From assembly GCA_948474755.1 (NCBI GenBank), contig CAOLHI010001039.1, forward strand, positions 310,001 to 374,000: a stretch of DNA of 64,000 nt, given 5' to 3'. This DNA comes from Ctenosaura bakeri (Eukaryota; Chordata; Lepidosauria; Squamata; Iguanidae). Below, one piece after another: positions 24,288-37,112 of this stretch (the first letter of the stretch is position 1; each line of letters opens with the position of its first letter). A model generated the notes under the pieces. The model was not told the origin of the DNA. It made no database searches and saw only the letters and a program-made list of their open reading frames with translations. The position numbers and the translations under genes are program-made.

Positions 24288-25472
24288 TCCGAGGACTTGA
24301 CACCCAGAGAAGACCAGTTTTATATTAAAGGGGATTCTTCTGAGAAACTAGGTTCACTCCTGTCTGGAGATTTACCTGAAAGGGAAGCACTCTATTCAAG
24401 TCCACCATGGACTTCTTTCTATAGTGCTCCTGATGAAAAAAATTAAAATAAAATAAAACACATTTTCCTGCCATCTATGGTGGCAGCAACCACAAGCACA
24501 TTTTACCTGTAATTACTTTTTAGTGTTTGTGGTGCTATAGCAAAGGGTATAGATGGTCTCTCTTTGCCATTTTTATTCTAAATATAGCAGTGAGAGCACT
24601 ACAGGACAACCAACGTGGTAGACAGAGGGTTGTTACCACACCATATACCCCTGCTCTTCCAGATGTCCAATTTTCATAACTGGATATATTTATGGCTGAA
24701 ATGCATGTTTGAAAGCATGTTGGCTGTAAGCATGTCAGCAGGTCAGGTCTTGGTCAGGTCACAAGCTCAGAGATGATTAAGCAGGAAAGCCCAGTGCTAA
24801 TGGGCTTGTGATAATCCTTTCAGGACTGCAGGCTACAAGCACTCCTGAGAACAATGGAAATCAAAACTGCCCAGGTGAAGCAATCAGAGACTGTCATGAT
24901 TCTCATCAATGTTTTGTCACCTAGAGTTAAGACGATCAGCCTTTTCTGGACTCCTTTGACAACCCTGTGAGAAAGCAATTACCACTTTGACCATATATCC
25001 TCATTCAGAGTAGGAAATATTCCCTTGTTTCAACCCCATCAAATTGTAGTACGTTGGATGTAGTATGTCGGGCATACTACATTCCAGGTAGTACCCCAGA
25101 CACTTTCTGAGCCACTCTGCTTCAACCTTCTGCTTCAAGACTGGTAACTATCACCCTTTCCATCCAATCTCTCTCTCTATCCAACCTTTCTTGCCTCACT
25201 TTCCGATAGCTTTGTATGGTTCTTAAGAATGTCTGATTTCTTGTGTGTTTGTTAATGCCAGATAAAATACTCTGTCTGACTTTTAACTGGAGTCCTCTCT
25301 ATAATTAGTATTGGTATACACCGGTGAAAAGATCCTGCCATTACCCTTTCACAGACTTCCTTTCAGCTATAATTCCCCCAAATTCTAAGGAGACACTGGC
25401 CTTGTGGATGGATCTCAAAGTCCCCTATGTCTTAGGCTAACAGGGTACCAACAACTTTTGCTACAGATGGCC

Positions 25473-25605
25473 AGAGTATGGAAACTTTACATTTTTGAAT
25501 CACAGCATCCAGAATTCCAAAGCTATCAGGGTCAATGGCCATGTTACCTGGTGATTCTGGGAACTGCAGTTAAAAAAACAAGCAAAACAAAATTAATGTT
25601 TCTAA
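25473..25605. mobile_element. MITE family B copy
   Basis: Inverted arms: GAGTATGGAAACTTTACATT on the left, with CAGCATCCAGAATTCC. On the right are GGTGATTCTGGGAACTGCAG and TAATGTTTCTAATCTCC. Related fold-back units occur at 51993-52092 and 54779-54884. Confidence 0.45.
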
Positions 25606-27327
25606 TCTCCATAGATAGCTGGGAATAGTTAAAAGACGGCCAACACTTGACCTTACATTGGTCCCATGCTTGGTAGAAGCAAAATGTTTAAAAAAAAAAA
25701 GACAGAAGAGCACCAGAGATGGAAAGGTCATTAGCAGGGATTCTTCTTAGAGTGACAGGAATACAGATGACATGGGGAGTTAACACAAATCTCTTGTACA
25801 CTGGACAAAGAACCACACTGGATCTTCTTTGTCACTCACGACTAAACAAGTTACACTTGGGATGCTGGGCAAGTTCTACCTCTTATGTAAATGTGGTATT
25901 TTAATTCTGGAACTTGGGGCCAAATTTAGTTCCTGTTCCTGGTGTCCTCAGTTGAACTCTCGATCTTGCTATGACACAGAAATTAAATAAAACAATGCTA
26001 AGAAATAGGGGACATGATTCAGTCATCATTAAACACTTCTCATATACCACTAATTTCAATTCATCTGAACTCTCCCATTGAAATTAATGGGATTTTAAAG
26101 CGCTTTTTAAAAAGCCTAGATGGTACTCCAATTCACTGTTTAATCAGTGGCATTTTAAATGCATGAAGAAGCTAAAAATCAATACTTTAAAGAAACTACA
26201 TCTACATTGTACTTTAGCACAAGTCCAATTTAATGAAGGCTTCTCAAACAAATAATATATACCTCTGCCCCTCCACCTCCTGAGGCAATATCAGTGCATA
26301 CCAGTTCTATAAACAGGGACAAATCTCAGAGACCTCAACTCATTTTTTCAGTCAATCTCCAGATGCATCCAGTCCACAATGTGATAATGATAATTGAATT
26401 ACTTTTATTCTGAGACACACAGGTTCATTATTTGATGTTACAGGCAATTTCAGCTTACACAGTTATGAAAAACCAGGTTTTCACCAACTACCGGCCGAGG
26501 AGATCATCCCTAGTCAGACATAACCTTGTGCACGTTGACTGTGTGCAGTCAATGTAAACACAAGTCATTGAGCACATCCCATCCAGAGCTCAGAGAATGT
26601 ACATTTTTGGGCTAGAACTCAGCATGGACAGTGACCATACTTCATTGGCTGAATGTAACTTGATTAGGGATGGATGTGTCCATTGACAACTATTTTTGTA
26701 GACTTCCAATTTTTTTCACCACCATTTTTTCCTTTGGTACTTCTGTATGGATATTTTGCTTGTTTTTATGGACATAAATTATAGGGATGTGTGGGTGTAT
26801 TTTTAAAAATCTGTACATCTTTGGGAGCATTTTGTCATGCATCAGAATGTTTATTAAAATATTTTTCTGTGCATTTTTGAAAATTGCAAAATACACACAT
26901 ATACAAATACACACACTTTTCCAATCTGCCACTGTTTTTCCTATTTTGCTGTTTTACCACTCCAAAAAAGTATGGATTTCTGGATGCACCAGTCCAGAAA
27001 AGTATGGATTTTCAGATGCAAGGTGCAACCACTCTTTGTACGTTTCCAGATGGCATTTTTCTTCTAAAAATTAAAATTAAAAAGAAAATTAAAAACCAAT
27101 GAAGCAGCTTCTTCATTTGTCCCTATTCCCCCAAATGTCCATGTGTGTTGGCTAAGGATGGTAAGAGCTACATGGGACAGATAGAGACTGATGGACTAAC
27201 AGGGATGTGGCTCAGCCACAATCATTTCTCACTACTCTCCAGGCAAAGATGATGGTGGCACTTTCTCCTGCTACATCTGGACACTGCTGGATGTGAACCA
27301 TCCCTAATCTTCATATGGATGTGAACT

Positions 27328-27762
27328 ATTGTTGTTGCTGTGTGCCTTTGAGTCATTTCCCACTTATGGATACACTATCACATGGTTTTGTTGGTACGAT
27401 TTGTTCAGAGGGGGGTTGCTTTTCTGTCCCTCTGACGCTGAAAGAGTATGGCCATTTCCACACTACATTGTTATAGTATTATTATTCCACTTTCAATATC
27501 CTGGGCAATGCTGGGGATAGTAGTTTACTGAGGCCAAAGAGCTCTCTGGCTTAGAATTCTAAATACCTCTCCTTAAACTGCAAACACCAGGATTCATCAG
27601 GAAGTTGAAAGTAGAATAATAGCACTATAACAGTGTAGTGTGGAAATGACCTATGATTTGCCCAAGGTCACTCATTGGATTTCCGTGGCCCAGCAGGGAT
27701 TCAAGCCTTGGTCTCCAGAGTTATAGTCCAACATTCAAATCACTAAACTCATCTGTCTCTCT
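27328..27762 (-). mobile_element. tRNA-derived SINE interrupted by a MITE
   Basis: The SINE tail TTGTTGCTGTGTGCCTTTGA and body TTCAGAGGGGGGTTGC lie left of a 202-bp MITE. The continuation GATTTGCCCAAGGTCACTCA and the tRNA-like head lie right of it (27655-27762). Removing the insert restores the normal SINE order, so the SINE is older than the MITE insertion. Confidence 0.75.
27450..27651. mobile_element. MITE family A, complete reference copy
   Basis: The element is 202 bp with inverted ends GGCCATTTCCACACTACATT and (right, inverted) GGTCATTTCCACACTACACT. The near-palindromic interior has TTATAGTATTATTATTCCAC paired with a reverse copy. It is flanked by TAT on both sides (27447-27449 and 27652-27654), a 3-bp target duplication. 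Superfamily assignment to PIF-Harbinger is inference from the 3-bp duplication. Confidence 0.7.
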
Positions 27763-28498
27763 ATTAATTATTTGTAATCTTAACGTGGATGGAGAAGTTA
27801 AGGTCTGTAGCACTATAGCCGTGCACTACTACAACTGATTTACGGCCAATGTGTATATGATTGAACATTTCATCTTTCTGGTCCAGTTGCAAGAAAAAGA
27901 AGGTGGGCTGGACCAGAGAAGTCTCTGTTTATAGTTTTTGTCATTATCTCTTCTCTTTCTGTGACATACATTCTAAATATCACAAAGGTCTCTCTGCCTA
28001 TGCTTAGAAGCATTCTATCCCGACATTTATTTTAAGTGCATGTGTGAGGGGGAATTTAAGTCAAGGCTCCAGTACTTTTGGAAACAAACACTGGCAACAC
28101 CAGTCAAAAGATCTATCCTAGGTTAGTAGCCTTCAAACTCCCAGGAACTTCTTGGGGGTCCCTCAAAGATTATCAGGCATTCCAAGAAAAGGGATAGTGG
28201 GGGACATGCTGTTTGAAAGAGAGCTGCATGCCATTATGGACCAGTCTGAGAAAGAGGGCTATCTTAGGAGTGATCCATGGCATGGAGTGGATATGTGGCC
28301 ATGTATACATTCTTGGATTATAAATCCCATCATCCCTCATCACTGGGATTGAAAAAGTCCATCCCCGGGCCACACGTAGCCCTTTGAATCCAAAAGGCTT
28401 TTCTTGCCCAAAATGCTTTCAAATCTAGGGGGTACAGGGGTACTTTTGCCTTGTTTGTCCCCCTGCACCATTTTAGGCTGAGGAGAGGCCCTTTTTTC

Positions 28499-28533
28499 AA
28501 ACAGGAAGTGATCCCCAAGGTTACTTCCTGTTT
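28499..28533. repeat. Short hairpin
   Basis: AAACAGGAAGT (28499-28509) and ACTTCCTGTTT (28523-28533) form a perfect 11-bp stem with a 13-base loop. The arms carry the ETS-type core GGAA, but there is no evidence of regulation. It sits in what is probably an old hAT-derived sequence. Confidence 0.5.
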
Positions 28534-29866
28534 CAAAAAGGATTCTCCTGGGCCCATTTTTTGCATTGGGAGTGCAGCAGCTGACTGAGCCCTTCAAGGT
28601 CTCCTGTAGAATTAATGCAGTTCCCTGGCCTCTGACAGTTGTCCGCTCCTGCATTAAACAACATCTAGAGGGACACCTATATTTCCCAGCCCTTATCTAT
28701 GGTGGCCTCTCAGTTTGCACAGAGATGATAGCTAGCCTGAAGTGCAATCCTGCAAAGTGAGAGAAAAAATATCTTCCTCCCCAAGCTACTTTGCATCTTA
28801 TACCTTCTGGAATCCTCCAAAGAGCATGTTCACTGACAGTGCAGGTTGGGGGTTACTGTGAGTTGTAATTTTTAAAAAGTAACTTTTCTAAGCTGTACTC
28901 CCAACCAAGTTCTGCAACATGCAGTTATTCTACAAACTATCACCCAAGATGCCTTACACAGAAAGCAATAGGCTCCTTGTGTGCAACATTGAAAACCACC
29001 ATTCTAAATACACTCCTGTCCCAGGTCCACCTAACTCAGGATTTAGTACATTAAGGCAAAGCTGGCATCCCTCTAAAGCATGTGCAGTGATTTCTCACTT
29101 CCCACAAAGAAAATGGGACAGGTATAGAGCCCTAATTAGGCATTCCTTGCACATTAATATCCTAGCCTCCTCTTTCTGATTTAAGAGGAAAAGGGGGATA
29201 AGAGTTTCCTTTCACCAGTATCATATCTCCTGTTTTGAAATTCAACACATCATGACTCATTCAGCAGTACAGTCTTAAATTCTGTCTCTTGTTACAGTCC
29301 CGGGAGATTTAGTGAGCAGTTGAATCCCTGAAGAAGCCACCTCCATAAATGATAAGATCATGAAATTATATCTGCTTTACTGTATAAAGAGTTAGAGAAA
29401 TTGAAAAAAAAAAAAGGATGAGCTAGAAAATAATAGTGCAATGTGCATTCCAAGCAAATTCACTAATGAATTTTAACTTTAATGATCTGTAGTTATTATA
29501 TCCTAAAGAACATCTTGGTGGTCAGTGCCTGCTGTGAAATAAGAAGTGATTATGCAGTTTATTGAGAGGTGCACAAAACATCGCAGTGATTAGCAATTTG
29601 GAGCACAAAGTCCATTAGGGAAATAGGACCAGAAACTTATTCTAGCTCATAGTTCTAGGCTATGATAGCAACTATGTTACTGCAACCACCCTAAATTCCA
29701 CTCGCTTGCATATCATCAGGACTATATGCAGGCAAAGCAAGTTAAAAAGAACGATAGGTTTTGGAGGCAACTGGCAATGCAAACAGGCCAACACCAATTT
29801 ATTTGAAATGCCGGGATGTTACATAAGTGTGCTACATTATTAAGCCATTAAGGAATGCAAGTAAAT

Positions 29867-30078
29867 CAGTCGTATAGGAACTGGGGGAGAGCAGGGGGCA
29901 GTTTGCCCTGGACGGCAATGTCTTTGGGGCATCCCAGCCCATAGCCACACCCCCATGTACCCTGGCCACGCCCCACATGCCCTGGCCATGCCCTCATGCT
30001 CCACAAGCACGCCCCCATGGACAGTGGCCATGCCCCTTGCGCCATAGCCCCCCACACACACTCCAAGTTCCGTCACTG
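29867..30078. mobile_element. Probable hAT-like element built of a GC-rich minisatellite
   Basis: The ends are CAGTCGTATAGGAACTGGGG and the inverted CAGTGACGGAACTTGGAG. The flanking octamers AAGTAAAT and TAGTAAAC agree at 6 of 8 positions. The interior is a degenerate repeat of units such as CCCTGGCCACGCCCCACATG and CCCTGGCCATGCCCTCATGC, far more GC-rich than its surroundings. The minus-strand ORF over it is a by-product of the repeat. Confidence 0.45.
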
Positions 30079-30756
30079 TAGTAAACTAAACCAATGCTAT
30101 TTCTGTTGGTACTCAGGGAGGACTGGGTTCATTCTTAGAAGCACACATAGTGATAGTTTTGTGTTACATTGGTAAAGAGAACATCAATGCCTTCAAGTGA
30201 GATGTGATCTTAATGTAAATAGACATCCCAGTAAGATAAGATTCTTTGACCAGAGTCATCAATGGCTGAACCTGAGATCTTCTAGCTAGGAAGAGACCTT
30301 CAAAGTGACACCTCTTATAACAGACCTGCAAGGTTGTTGGTATTTTTTCCATGCCATGGGGAACGCTGTTGGAGTATTACTCAAATTGCAAAACAAAAAG
30401 TTGGTCTGTCATTCAGAGAATAATAAAGTCCTCGATTAAGTGCACACAGATGAATCCTGATGGATTTGACCACTGGGACCACTTAACTCTGTATTCCACA
30501 GTAGCCAACTAGATGCCTTCCCAAGCTAAGCATAAAAGCAACTGCCTTTCTATGCTGTTGCCTAGCATCAAGTAGAAATCATTAATATGTTGTCTTTGAA
30601 CATGGACACTCCATTTAGGTTATCCTACTTAACAGCATGTTGCTTGTATTTGCCATCCATGGATTGTAACTCAAGTCACAACCTTAGCATTTGCATTGTG
30701 ATCAAATGTTATGCCATGCATCTGTTCCACTGGGAGGCCAAGGCAAAGGAAATTAC

Positions 30757-30900
30757 CTGAATAGGTCTTCCATCTGGTGTGAGCACCTCCTCTGACAGTT
30801 CCATCATCTTCAGGGCCATGAGGGCTATGGGCTTTGCATGATTCAGGTTCTGCCTGTGGAGTCCTGCCGCAACACAGTATGCATCGCCTATTGTTTCCAC
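30757..30900 (-). CDS. GUCY1A2: Soluble guanylate cyclase alpha-2, one catalytic-domain exon
   Basis: The exon is 144 bases, phase 0 at both ends, and encodes 48 residues. It starts [16 protein letters not shown] and ends [14 protein letters not shown]. The acceptor is CTGCAG just before the exon (AG at 30901-30902). The donor is CAG|GTAATT (GT at 30755-30756). Soluble guanylate cyclase is a cytosolic alpha/beta heterodimer that makes cGMP from GTP when nitric oxide binds the beta-subunit haem. In class III cyclases the Asp of the GDAY motif (codon 6 here) is the second of two metal-binding aspartates, supplied by the alpha subunit. The stretch [20 protein letters not shown] matches alpha-2 as I recall it better than alpha-1. 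An in-frame TGA lies 10 bases upstream of the exon, and reading past the donor stops after 16 codons, which supports the exon limits. No adjacent exon is visible in the window. Confidence 0.95.
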
Positions 30901-31589
30901 CTGCAGCAATCAGACAAATCAAATACCAATGTTATGGTAATGACCCAGAAATCAGTACCATTAACTACCTATAATTACCAAATGTTGCTTAAAAACATGT
31001 CAGCACAACATTAATACAAGAAGCTATTAGACAACCAAGTATAATTATCCCCCAAGTTTGCAAATAGGTACCATCAAATCCTGACATCTCACTGCACAGT
31101 TGTTCGTGATGAGCGAGTGCAAAAATCATTAAAGTCAAGGACAACTTGTACCATCAAGGGAGCTACAAAAGCATTGTTCAAAAAGGAAATGTATTTTCTG
31201 GTTTAGGGGGAACTACTGGAAATGTGGTACAGGTGAACACATGCTGCCTTTGTAGCTTGTTCTATGGTAGAGTATGAAGTGTAGGTAAATATCTGCATGC
31301 TTTTACTATGTATTTTTCATATGCTTAAAATCTGCATGTAATCAAAACCCATACATTAAGAACAGACTGCAAACGGATAGAGATAATCCCACCCACCAGC
31401 AGCCACAATAGTAAAAATCATGGACTCTAGAGAATAGGTCTTTAAATGTATTTCTCAAGACATCTTCCCAGCAGCTGCCTCTCGCAACTCTGGGAAGTGC
31501 CCTTTCCCCACTCTCTGACAAAACCGAATAACAACAATGAATTCCCTCACTCCTCAGTATGCCTGAAGCCTTAAGATTCATGGTATATA

Positions 31590-31745
31590 TTGATATATTT
31601 TATTTTGTATTTTATTAACAACATTAATAACATCCTGCATCTATTTTTGTAAATATTTCTAATTGAATTTATTTCAACTTTTGTGAGCCATCTTGATTTC
31701 CAATAATGCAAGATATAAACAATTTAGGAATAATAATGGTGGTGG
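31590..31745 (+). mobile_element. L2-type LINE 3' tail
   Basis: TTGTGAGCCATCTTGATTTC followed by AAGATATAAACAATTTAGGA and an (AATAATGG)-like end. Plus strand, antisense to the host gene. Confidence 0.5.
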
Positions 31746-34207
31746 TGATGAAGATGGCCGGAATCCTGTATGACGATTACAAATGTGTAACTTGGAGTTA
31801 AATACTCATGATTGTTATATATTCACAGTCCCTACACAATCCCCTACTTACTGGGTAACAGCTGCTGCAATCAACAAGGATCTGTTCCTTTGTCGATCAG
31901 GAAGCAGCTGCCTGCTACTCCCAACCCTGCTCAAATGAGCAATCTCCCTCAAATGAGCAATCAATGAGTTGGCGGCAGTGAAGGAAAAGAGAAGAGGAGG
32001 ATTAAAGAAGCAGGAGAAGCCCAGCCAATATGTTAAGACTGCTGTCCATATAACCATATATACCATGGAGGAAGTAACCCTTCTACAGCCAAGTATAAAC
32101 CCCAACTACTGATGCACACATGCCAGTTAGAACTTTTTTATTCTGATATCTCTCAGATTTTTTTTAATTGAGAGTAGGAATAAAAAACTGCAGCTGGTGC
32201 TGAGTATTGTCAGAAAATAGTCCAAGACAACAAAAACATTGTTATATGAAAAATACAGAGAAAGACTTACAATGACAAATAATGCAACCTCCTGATATAC
32301 TACCCTGGTCTGGAAAAGCAGGGAGTTCAGCAGATCTTATTCACAGGTAATGTGAACAGAATCACTGTCTCAGAAGAATATGGGCAGGACTCCAGTTTGC
32401 ACCCAGAAGTAAAGGATAATACATCACTGAATTACATTAAACCCTTAGGGCTGATGGAGCTATCTGGAGCTGCATGATTCTCACCTATCCACAAAGTGCC
32501 TACATTTATTAAGATTGCCAACACATTTCAGAAAAGTCTGTAGACTTAATCCAACTATCAGGCCCAACTAAATTAGATGCACTAAAACACTGTAAATGTA
32601 ATAATTCAAGATTTATGTAAGTGCCTCTGGGTCAATGAGTATACTCTCATGGGGACTAAGAACTGGATTTTGCTCACAGATTTTTCCAAAATTTGTTGGC
32701 TATTTTAATATACAGAGGCACAATGACAAGTTTGCTTATCTCCTGATTTTATTTGGTTGTTTGTAATGACCCTTACATAGTTCCTCATGTTTTTCCAAAC
32801 ACTGTGCGGCTACTGCAGAATACTCACCGCAGACAACCAGATGAGTGGATATTTTAACCATTAATCCTAAATTGCCATCCTTTGTTATCTTAGAGAAGTT
32901 GTGCCCAGGAAGGCCTGAGGATGTCTATTTCAGCCCACTTAGACTGAAGGATAGCTATGCCACTCATGGTTTTTATGTTGATACACATTAAGACATGGTC
33001 ATAATTCTGTATAGCAATCTGTGTTATATAATTTTATGCATGCTTAGCTTCATAGTAGAAGCATTATGGAAGCCTCCCAGTGAATTGCAAAGATGCATAT
33101 AAGGGTGCTGACATGACTGTTCCAATACACATTGGGCTCTACCAATATTAACCAGCAGTCAATAGCTGTCGTCTGGATGGGCAATGGGAGCATATGATGC
33201 ATTTCAGACTCTATGAGCAACAGTCACTTTGCTGGCTTCCCTATGTGGCAACATCACAGCGGCCCCTTGCTGAATATGGACATCACAGAACTGCTCAATT
33301 CTATTTCTCACAGAGGTAAGTCCATTTCCATAGATGCAAGTCTCATACAAAATTCCAGCCATGATTTACTAGTTTACTAAAGGTAGAAGAGATCTCTAGT
33401 GTGAGACAGCAGCATTTTCCACTGGTCCTGTCTAAATTTCTACTTCATATTCTTTTGGGTCTCAAAACCTTGGCTTGAAATAAGCATCAAAATGTAATCA
33501 CAGGGGGTCACACTTACAGCAAAAAATCAGACAAGCTGGGTACGCTGAAAAGAGCAGCTGCCAAGGGAATACGCTGTTATTGCAGCCTGGCCTCACAATA
33601 GGTTCCCTGTAAAACCTTAATAGACTATTTGGATTCAAAACTGTTGCAGCTGAGAATATGTCATTAAAAAAAAAAAATGAACAAGCACACATTTTTCTCT
33701 CTTGAATCAGGAATGGGAAAAGTGTGGCTGGGCTGGGCGTATGTGCTGCTCCCTAAGGCCATTTCTCCCCAAGTCTCCAGATTCCCCCCTCCCTCACCTC
33801 AACAAAAGAACCCAGCAAAAAATGGTGAATTGGAAAAATCCGAAGATGAATCCAAAAGCTGCATTTCCCCTTTTAAAAACATCACAGGCCCTCCAACATT
33901 GCCATTTAACATTTTTAAAATAAATTTTTCAAAACTGGAACTGTTAAAACATATTTCTCATGTCATTTTATGAGCTCCATATCTGAAAAGTGGAATATTA
34001 AATAGATAAATAGAAAGAATTTATACTTTCCCATTAGAGGTCTAACAGGCACCAGCACTATTGTCTTTCAGCAATGTAGCTTACAGGGAGGAGAGAATGA
34101 ACACATTCCTCTCCAAACAGGAATTCTGGCCTCCCACACAACTCCTTCCTTAAGAGAATGACATACTGAAAATAGTTCAAATCTAGAACTCTTAAACTTG
34201 CTGTGCC

Positions 34208-34405
34208 CGTCTGGTGTAGTAGCTTGAGCATTGAAGTATGATGCTGGAAACCAGGGTTCAAATATCTTCTCAGCCATGGCAACTCATACTTTCTCACCCT
34301 AAGAGGAAGGCAAAGGCAACCTCTCCTCAACAAATTCTGAAAGAAAACTCATGATAGGTTCACCTTAGAGTCTCCATAAGTCAGAAATGGCTTGGTGGTG
34401 CACAG
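34208..34405 (+). mobile_element. tRNA-derived SINE
   Basis: Head CTGGTGTAGTAGCTTGAGCA with B-box-like CAGGGTTCAAAT. Body AGAGGAAGGCAAAGGCAACC. 3' part CTCATGATAGGTTCACCTTA and CATAAGTCAGAAATGGCTTG. Confidence 0.75.
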
Positions 34406-34454
34406 CATTTCCTTGGTCACTTTACCTCTCCCTTTGGATAACTACCATAAATGC

Positions 34455-34582
34455 CATTTCTAAATGCTCAATTGAATTTTAAAGTAATTGCAATGGTATA
34501 AATTTGGGGGCTGAAGGAAAATTTCTTATGGAAGGGGCATAATTCTTATTTTGGGAAAATGTCCCCATTTTGTCCCTTCTCC
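34455..34582 (+). repeat. Unassigned repeat pair, copy 2
   Basis: Same orientation and landmark order as 4043-4165: ATTTCTAAATGCTCAATTGA, TATAAATTTGGGGGCTGAAG, ATTCTTATTTTGGGAAAATG, TTTGTCCCTTCTCC. It contains no ORF. Confidence 0.4.
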
Positions 34583-34634
34583 AGCTACATCCCTGGATTA
34601 GTACCTCAGTACTTGAGGTAGTTTCTTCTTGTTC

Positions 34635-34797
34635 TCTTGTGCCTTCAAGTCATTTTCGACTTATGGAGATCCTAAGGTGACCCTATCGCACAGGGTTTTC
34701 TGAGGGTTGCATGGGTTTCCATGGCCAAGCAGGGAATTGAACCTTGGCCTCCAGTGTTGTGGTTCAATTCTCAAACCACTACACCATGCTGGCTACT
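34635..34797 (-). mobile_element. tRNA-derived SINE
   Basis: Reverse-oriented copy: TTGTGCCTTCAAGTCATTTT (tail), GGGTTTCCATGGCCAAGCAG (body), CAAACCACTACACCATGCTG (head). Confidence 0.75.
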
Positions 34798-37017
34798 CAA
34801 GGTAGTATGTCTCCTTATATATGCCTACCTGAGAAATCTAAATTCTGTTGGAGAAGCCCTCCTCAGTGGCTCATCACTGGGGAGAATACACTGTGGGAGG
34901 TCTTGGGGGATTCTTCTTTGCTCTATCACCCCAGTTATCCTCCCCTCAGAAGCCTGATTGGCACCAATGCCAGTGTCATTCCAGTACCAAGTAAAAACCT
35001 GACTTTTTACTAAAGATTCTGAGGCCTAAGTTATTTAACCTGAATCTGTGATCCTTTTAAACTATTTTAACTGGCATGAGCATCTTGATTTAAGTTAATT
35101 TTTTAAATAGGCTTTTCATCTGCTTAAATAATTGTTATTGTTTTAGATCATTTAAAAACTATTTCAATTGATTTTGTTGCGTGTTGACATGAAGTCCTGG
35201 GATATGGGATTGGACACACACGCACAAAATCAATAAATCAATACATCAATATCTTTCATGAGTGGAGGCATTTTTGGCAGTCTATGTGCCTTGTAACAAG
35301 TTCCAGGGGCTAAAAAAAATTATCTTCAGACCACAGTTGCCCACCCTGTCTAAAAGTAAGCTTAAACTGTAGCCATGTTAAAGAAGACCGATAAGAATTG
35401 CTGATGCTAAACATAAAAGAGGAGAAGTTATAGTGAGGTGGAATATGTTGCTCGATATCACACACAGACATTACACTATTCCCAAAATTTGATATGCACA
35501 TTCCATTCATATTTCATGTTACTAATTTAGTACCACCAGTATGTGTTACTTTACAGAGCAACCTAATTAAAAAACAAAACAAAACACTATTTGGTTCATT
35601 AGAGAACAAAATCCAAGATCAACAAGAGGCCAATATTATATCAAGCACCGAATATCAAATAGGACCACTCTGTGACATTTTGATTTGTGTTAATCAAGGC
35701 ATTAGCAAAAAGGACAGGCTGCTGTCCAGAAGGTACCCACAGTCTTAAAGAACGGTCTTGTGCAAGTATGGTCATAGGTAAAACCCACTGTGTTTGCTGT
35801 GGCATACTCTAAGGAAAAAGTACATATCTGGGAATGAGTTCATTGAACTCAAATGTGACCAAAAAAAAAAGTGCTGTACTGGATCAGGACAATTTATAAG
35901 GCCTGTTGTAGAAGAGTTGTTCCAAACATTTTCCTCCACCCTGCCAAGATAATCACTGTGAACAAACTTAATGAAAGTAAAGGAGTTGGGAAATGAACAC
36001 ACACTTTGGGAAGACATACCAGGGAGCTGTTCACATTGCTGGAGTAGGACATATACCATAGCTTACATTTCAGCACTGTTGCATATGTCTTGGGTAGCAT
36101 TTGCTCCTCAAATACTGATTTTGTTTGAGTCTCTTGATTTCTGAACGTCTTCCTATTAATCCGCAATGTAGGAGGTTGTAAGCTTCCACAGCCTGTCTTC
36201 CCTCCAGTCCCAAATTTACCCCCCTAAAGGCATCCTCTTTCCTCCGTCCTTTCCTCATTCACTCCCATTTCCCCACTTCCTTGCCTCCCACGGGCATCAC
36301 TCAACCTCTTCTCTGGTTCACATCTTAATTTTTCGAGCCTATTAAGAGAGTGGTATGGAACATTTAGGAAAGACAAAACAGTTGCAGCGCTTTTAGTCAG
36401 ATGTTTCTGTAATGTTTTTACTCAGAAACTCAGAATCTGATATTCACAAGCATAAAATACTGATTTTTTTTTTAAAAAAAAGTAAGTTGCTTGCTCTTGC
36501 TGTGGATAGCTCTTTGGTATCTACTGGTTTAGAAATGGTGGAACCATTTTCCTCACACAGAAAGGCTCAAAGACCAGCTTTAACATAATAGGGTGCAAGA
36601 GGGCTCTCAAGCATGTATCATTCTGTACTAAGCTACTTCTCTTGCTTATCACTCATTATAACACTAGTACTATCCTTATGAGCAATGTGTTGAGTGTCTT
36701 TTAGGGACAATCTGAGAATTGTCTCAATGAATCACAGCTGAGATACTTAATGTTACAAAGATCTTGACACAAGTGCACATCTTCCCGATTCCACATCACT
36801 AATTTTTTGATTAAAATGGAATGGGGAAGAAAACATTCATCCCAGCTAGCCATGAGCTGATTCAGTGTGGCTTACAGCTTCATGAGCTTCTGTTAACATA
36901 AATTCACTTGTTACATTTCTGCTTATATATGCAAACACATGCAGACCATATCCAGGTCTGGATTCAGATTTATCCTGCTTAGAAGAGGCTCACTGAAATT
37001 TTAACTGAGTGATGACT

Positions 37018-37066
37018 AATCATAGAATCATAGATCTGGAAGAGACCACAGTGGCCATCAAGTCCA
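37018..37066 (-). mobile_element. CR1 LINE, extreme 3' end
   Basis: The stretch TCATAGAATCATAGATCTGG then AAGAGACCACAGTGGCCATC, AAGTCCAATG matches the CR1 3' terminus. Only about 45 bp remain. Confidence 0.65.
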
Positions 37067-37112
37067 ATGTAAGCATCAACAGTTTCATTGAGTAGGCTTT
37101 CAGCTTGACTAA

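Larger units (their letters stand above)
1..30756 (-). other. GUCY1A2 intron downstream of the exon (partial)
   Basis: Intronic DNA running past the window edge. No further exon is visible; the expected next catalytic segment does not appear in any frame. Outside the repeats listed separately, I see nothing recognisable in these stretches: 88-1073, 2067-3138, 4166-5099, 5525-6209, 6594-7462, 7719-9081, 9459-10370, 10452-12049, 12491-14274, 15779-17487, 20693-21071, 21251-22022, 22335-23565, 24288-25472, 25606-27327 and 27763-29866. They are AT-rich, with scattered short ORFs that show no domain and no codon continuity. Some surely contain old, diverged repeats. Confidence 0.8.

Noticed and set aside
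23916..24446. 176-codon plus-strand ORF
   Set aside because: It begins inside a dispersed repeat copy, has no recognisable domain, no splice or promoter context, and other copies of the repeat do not keep the frame.
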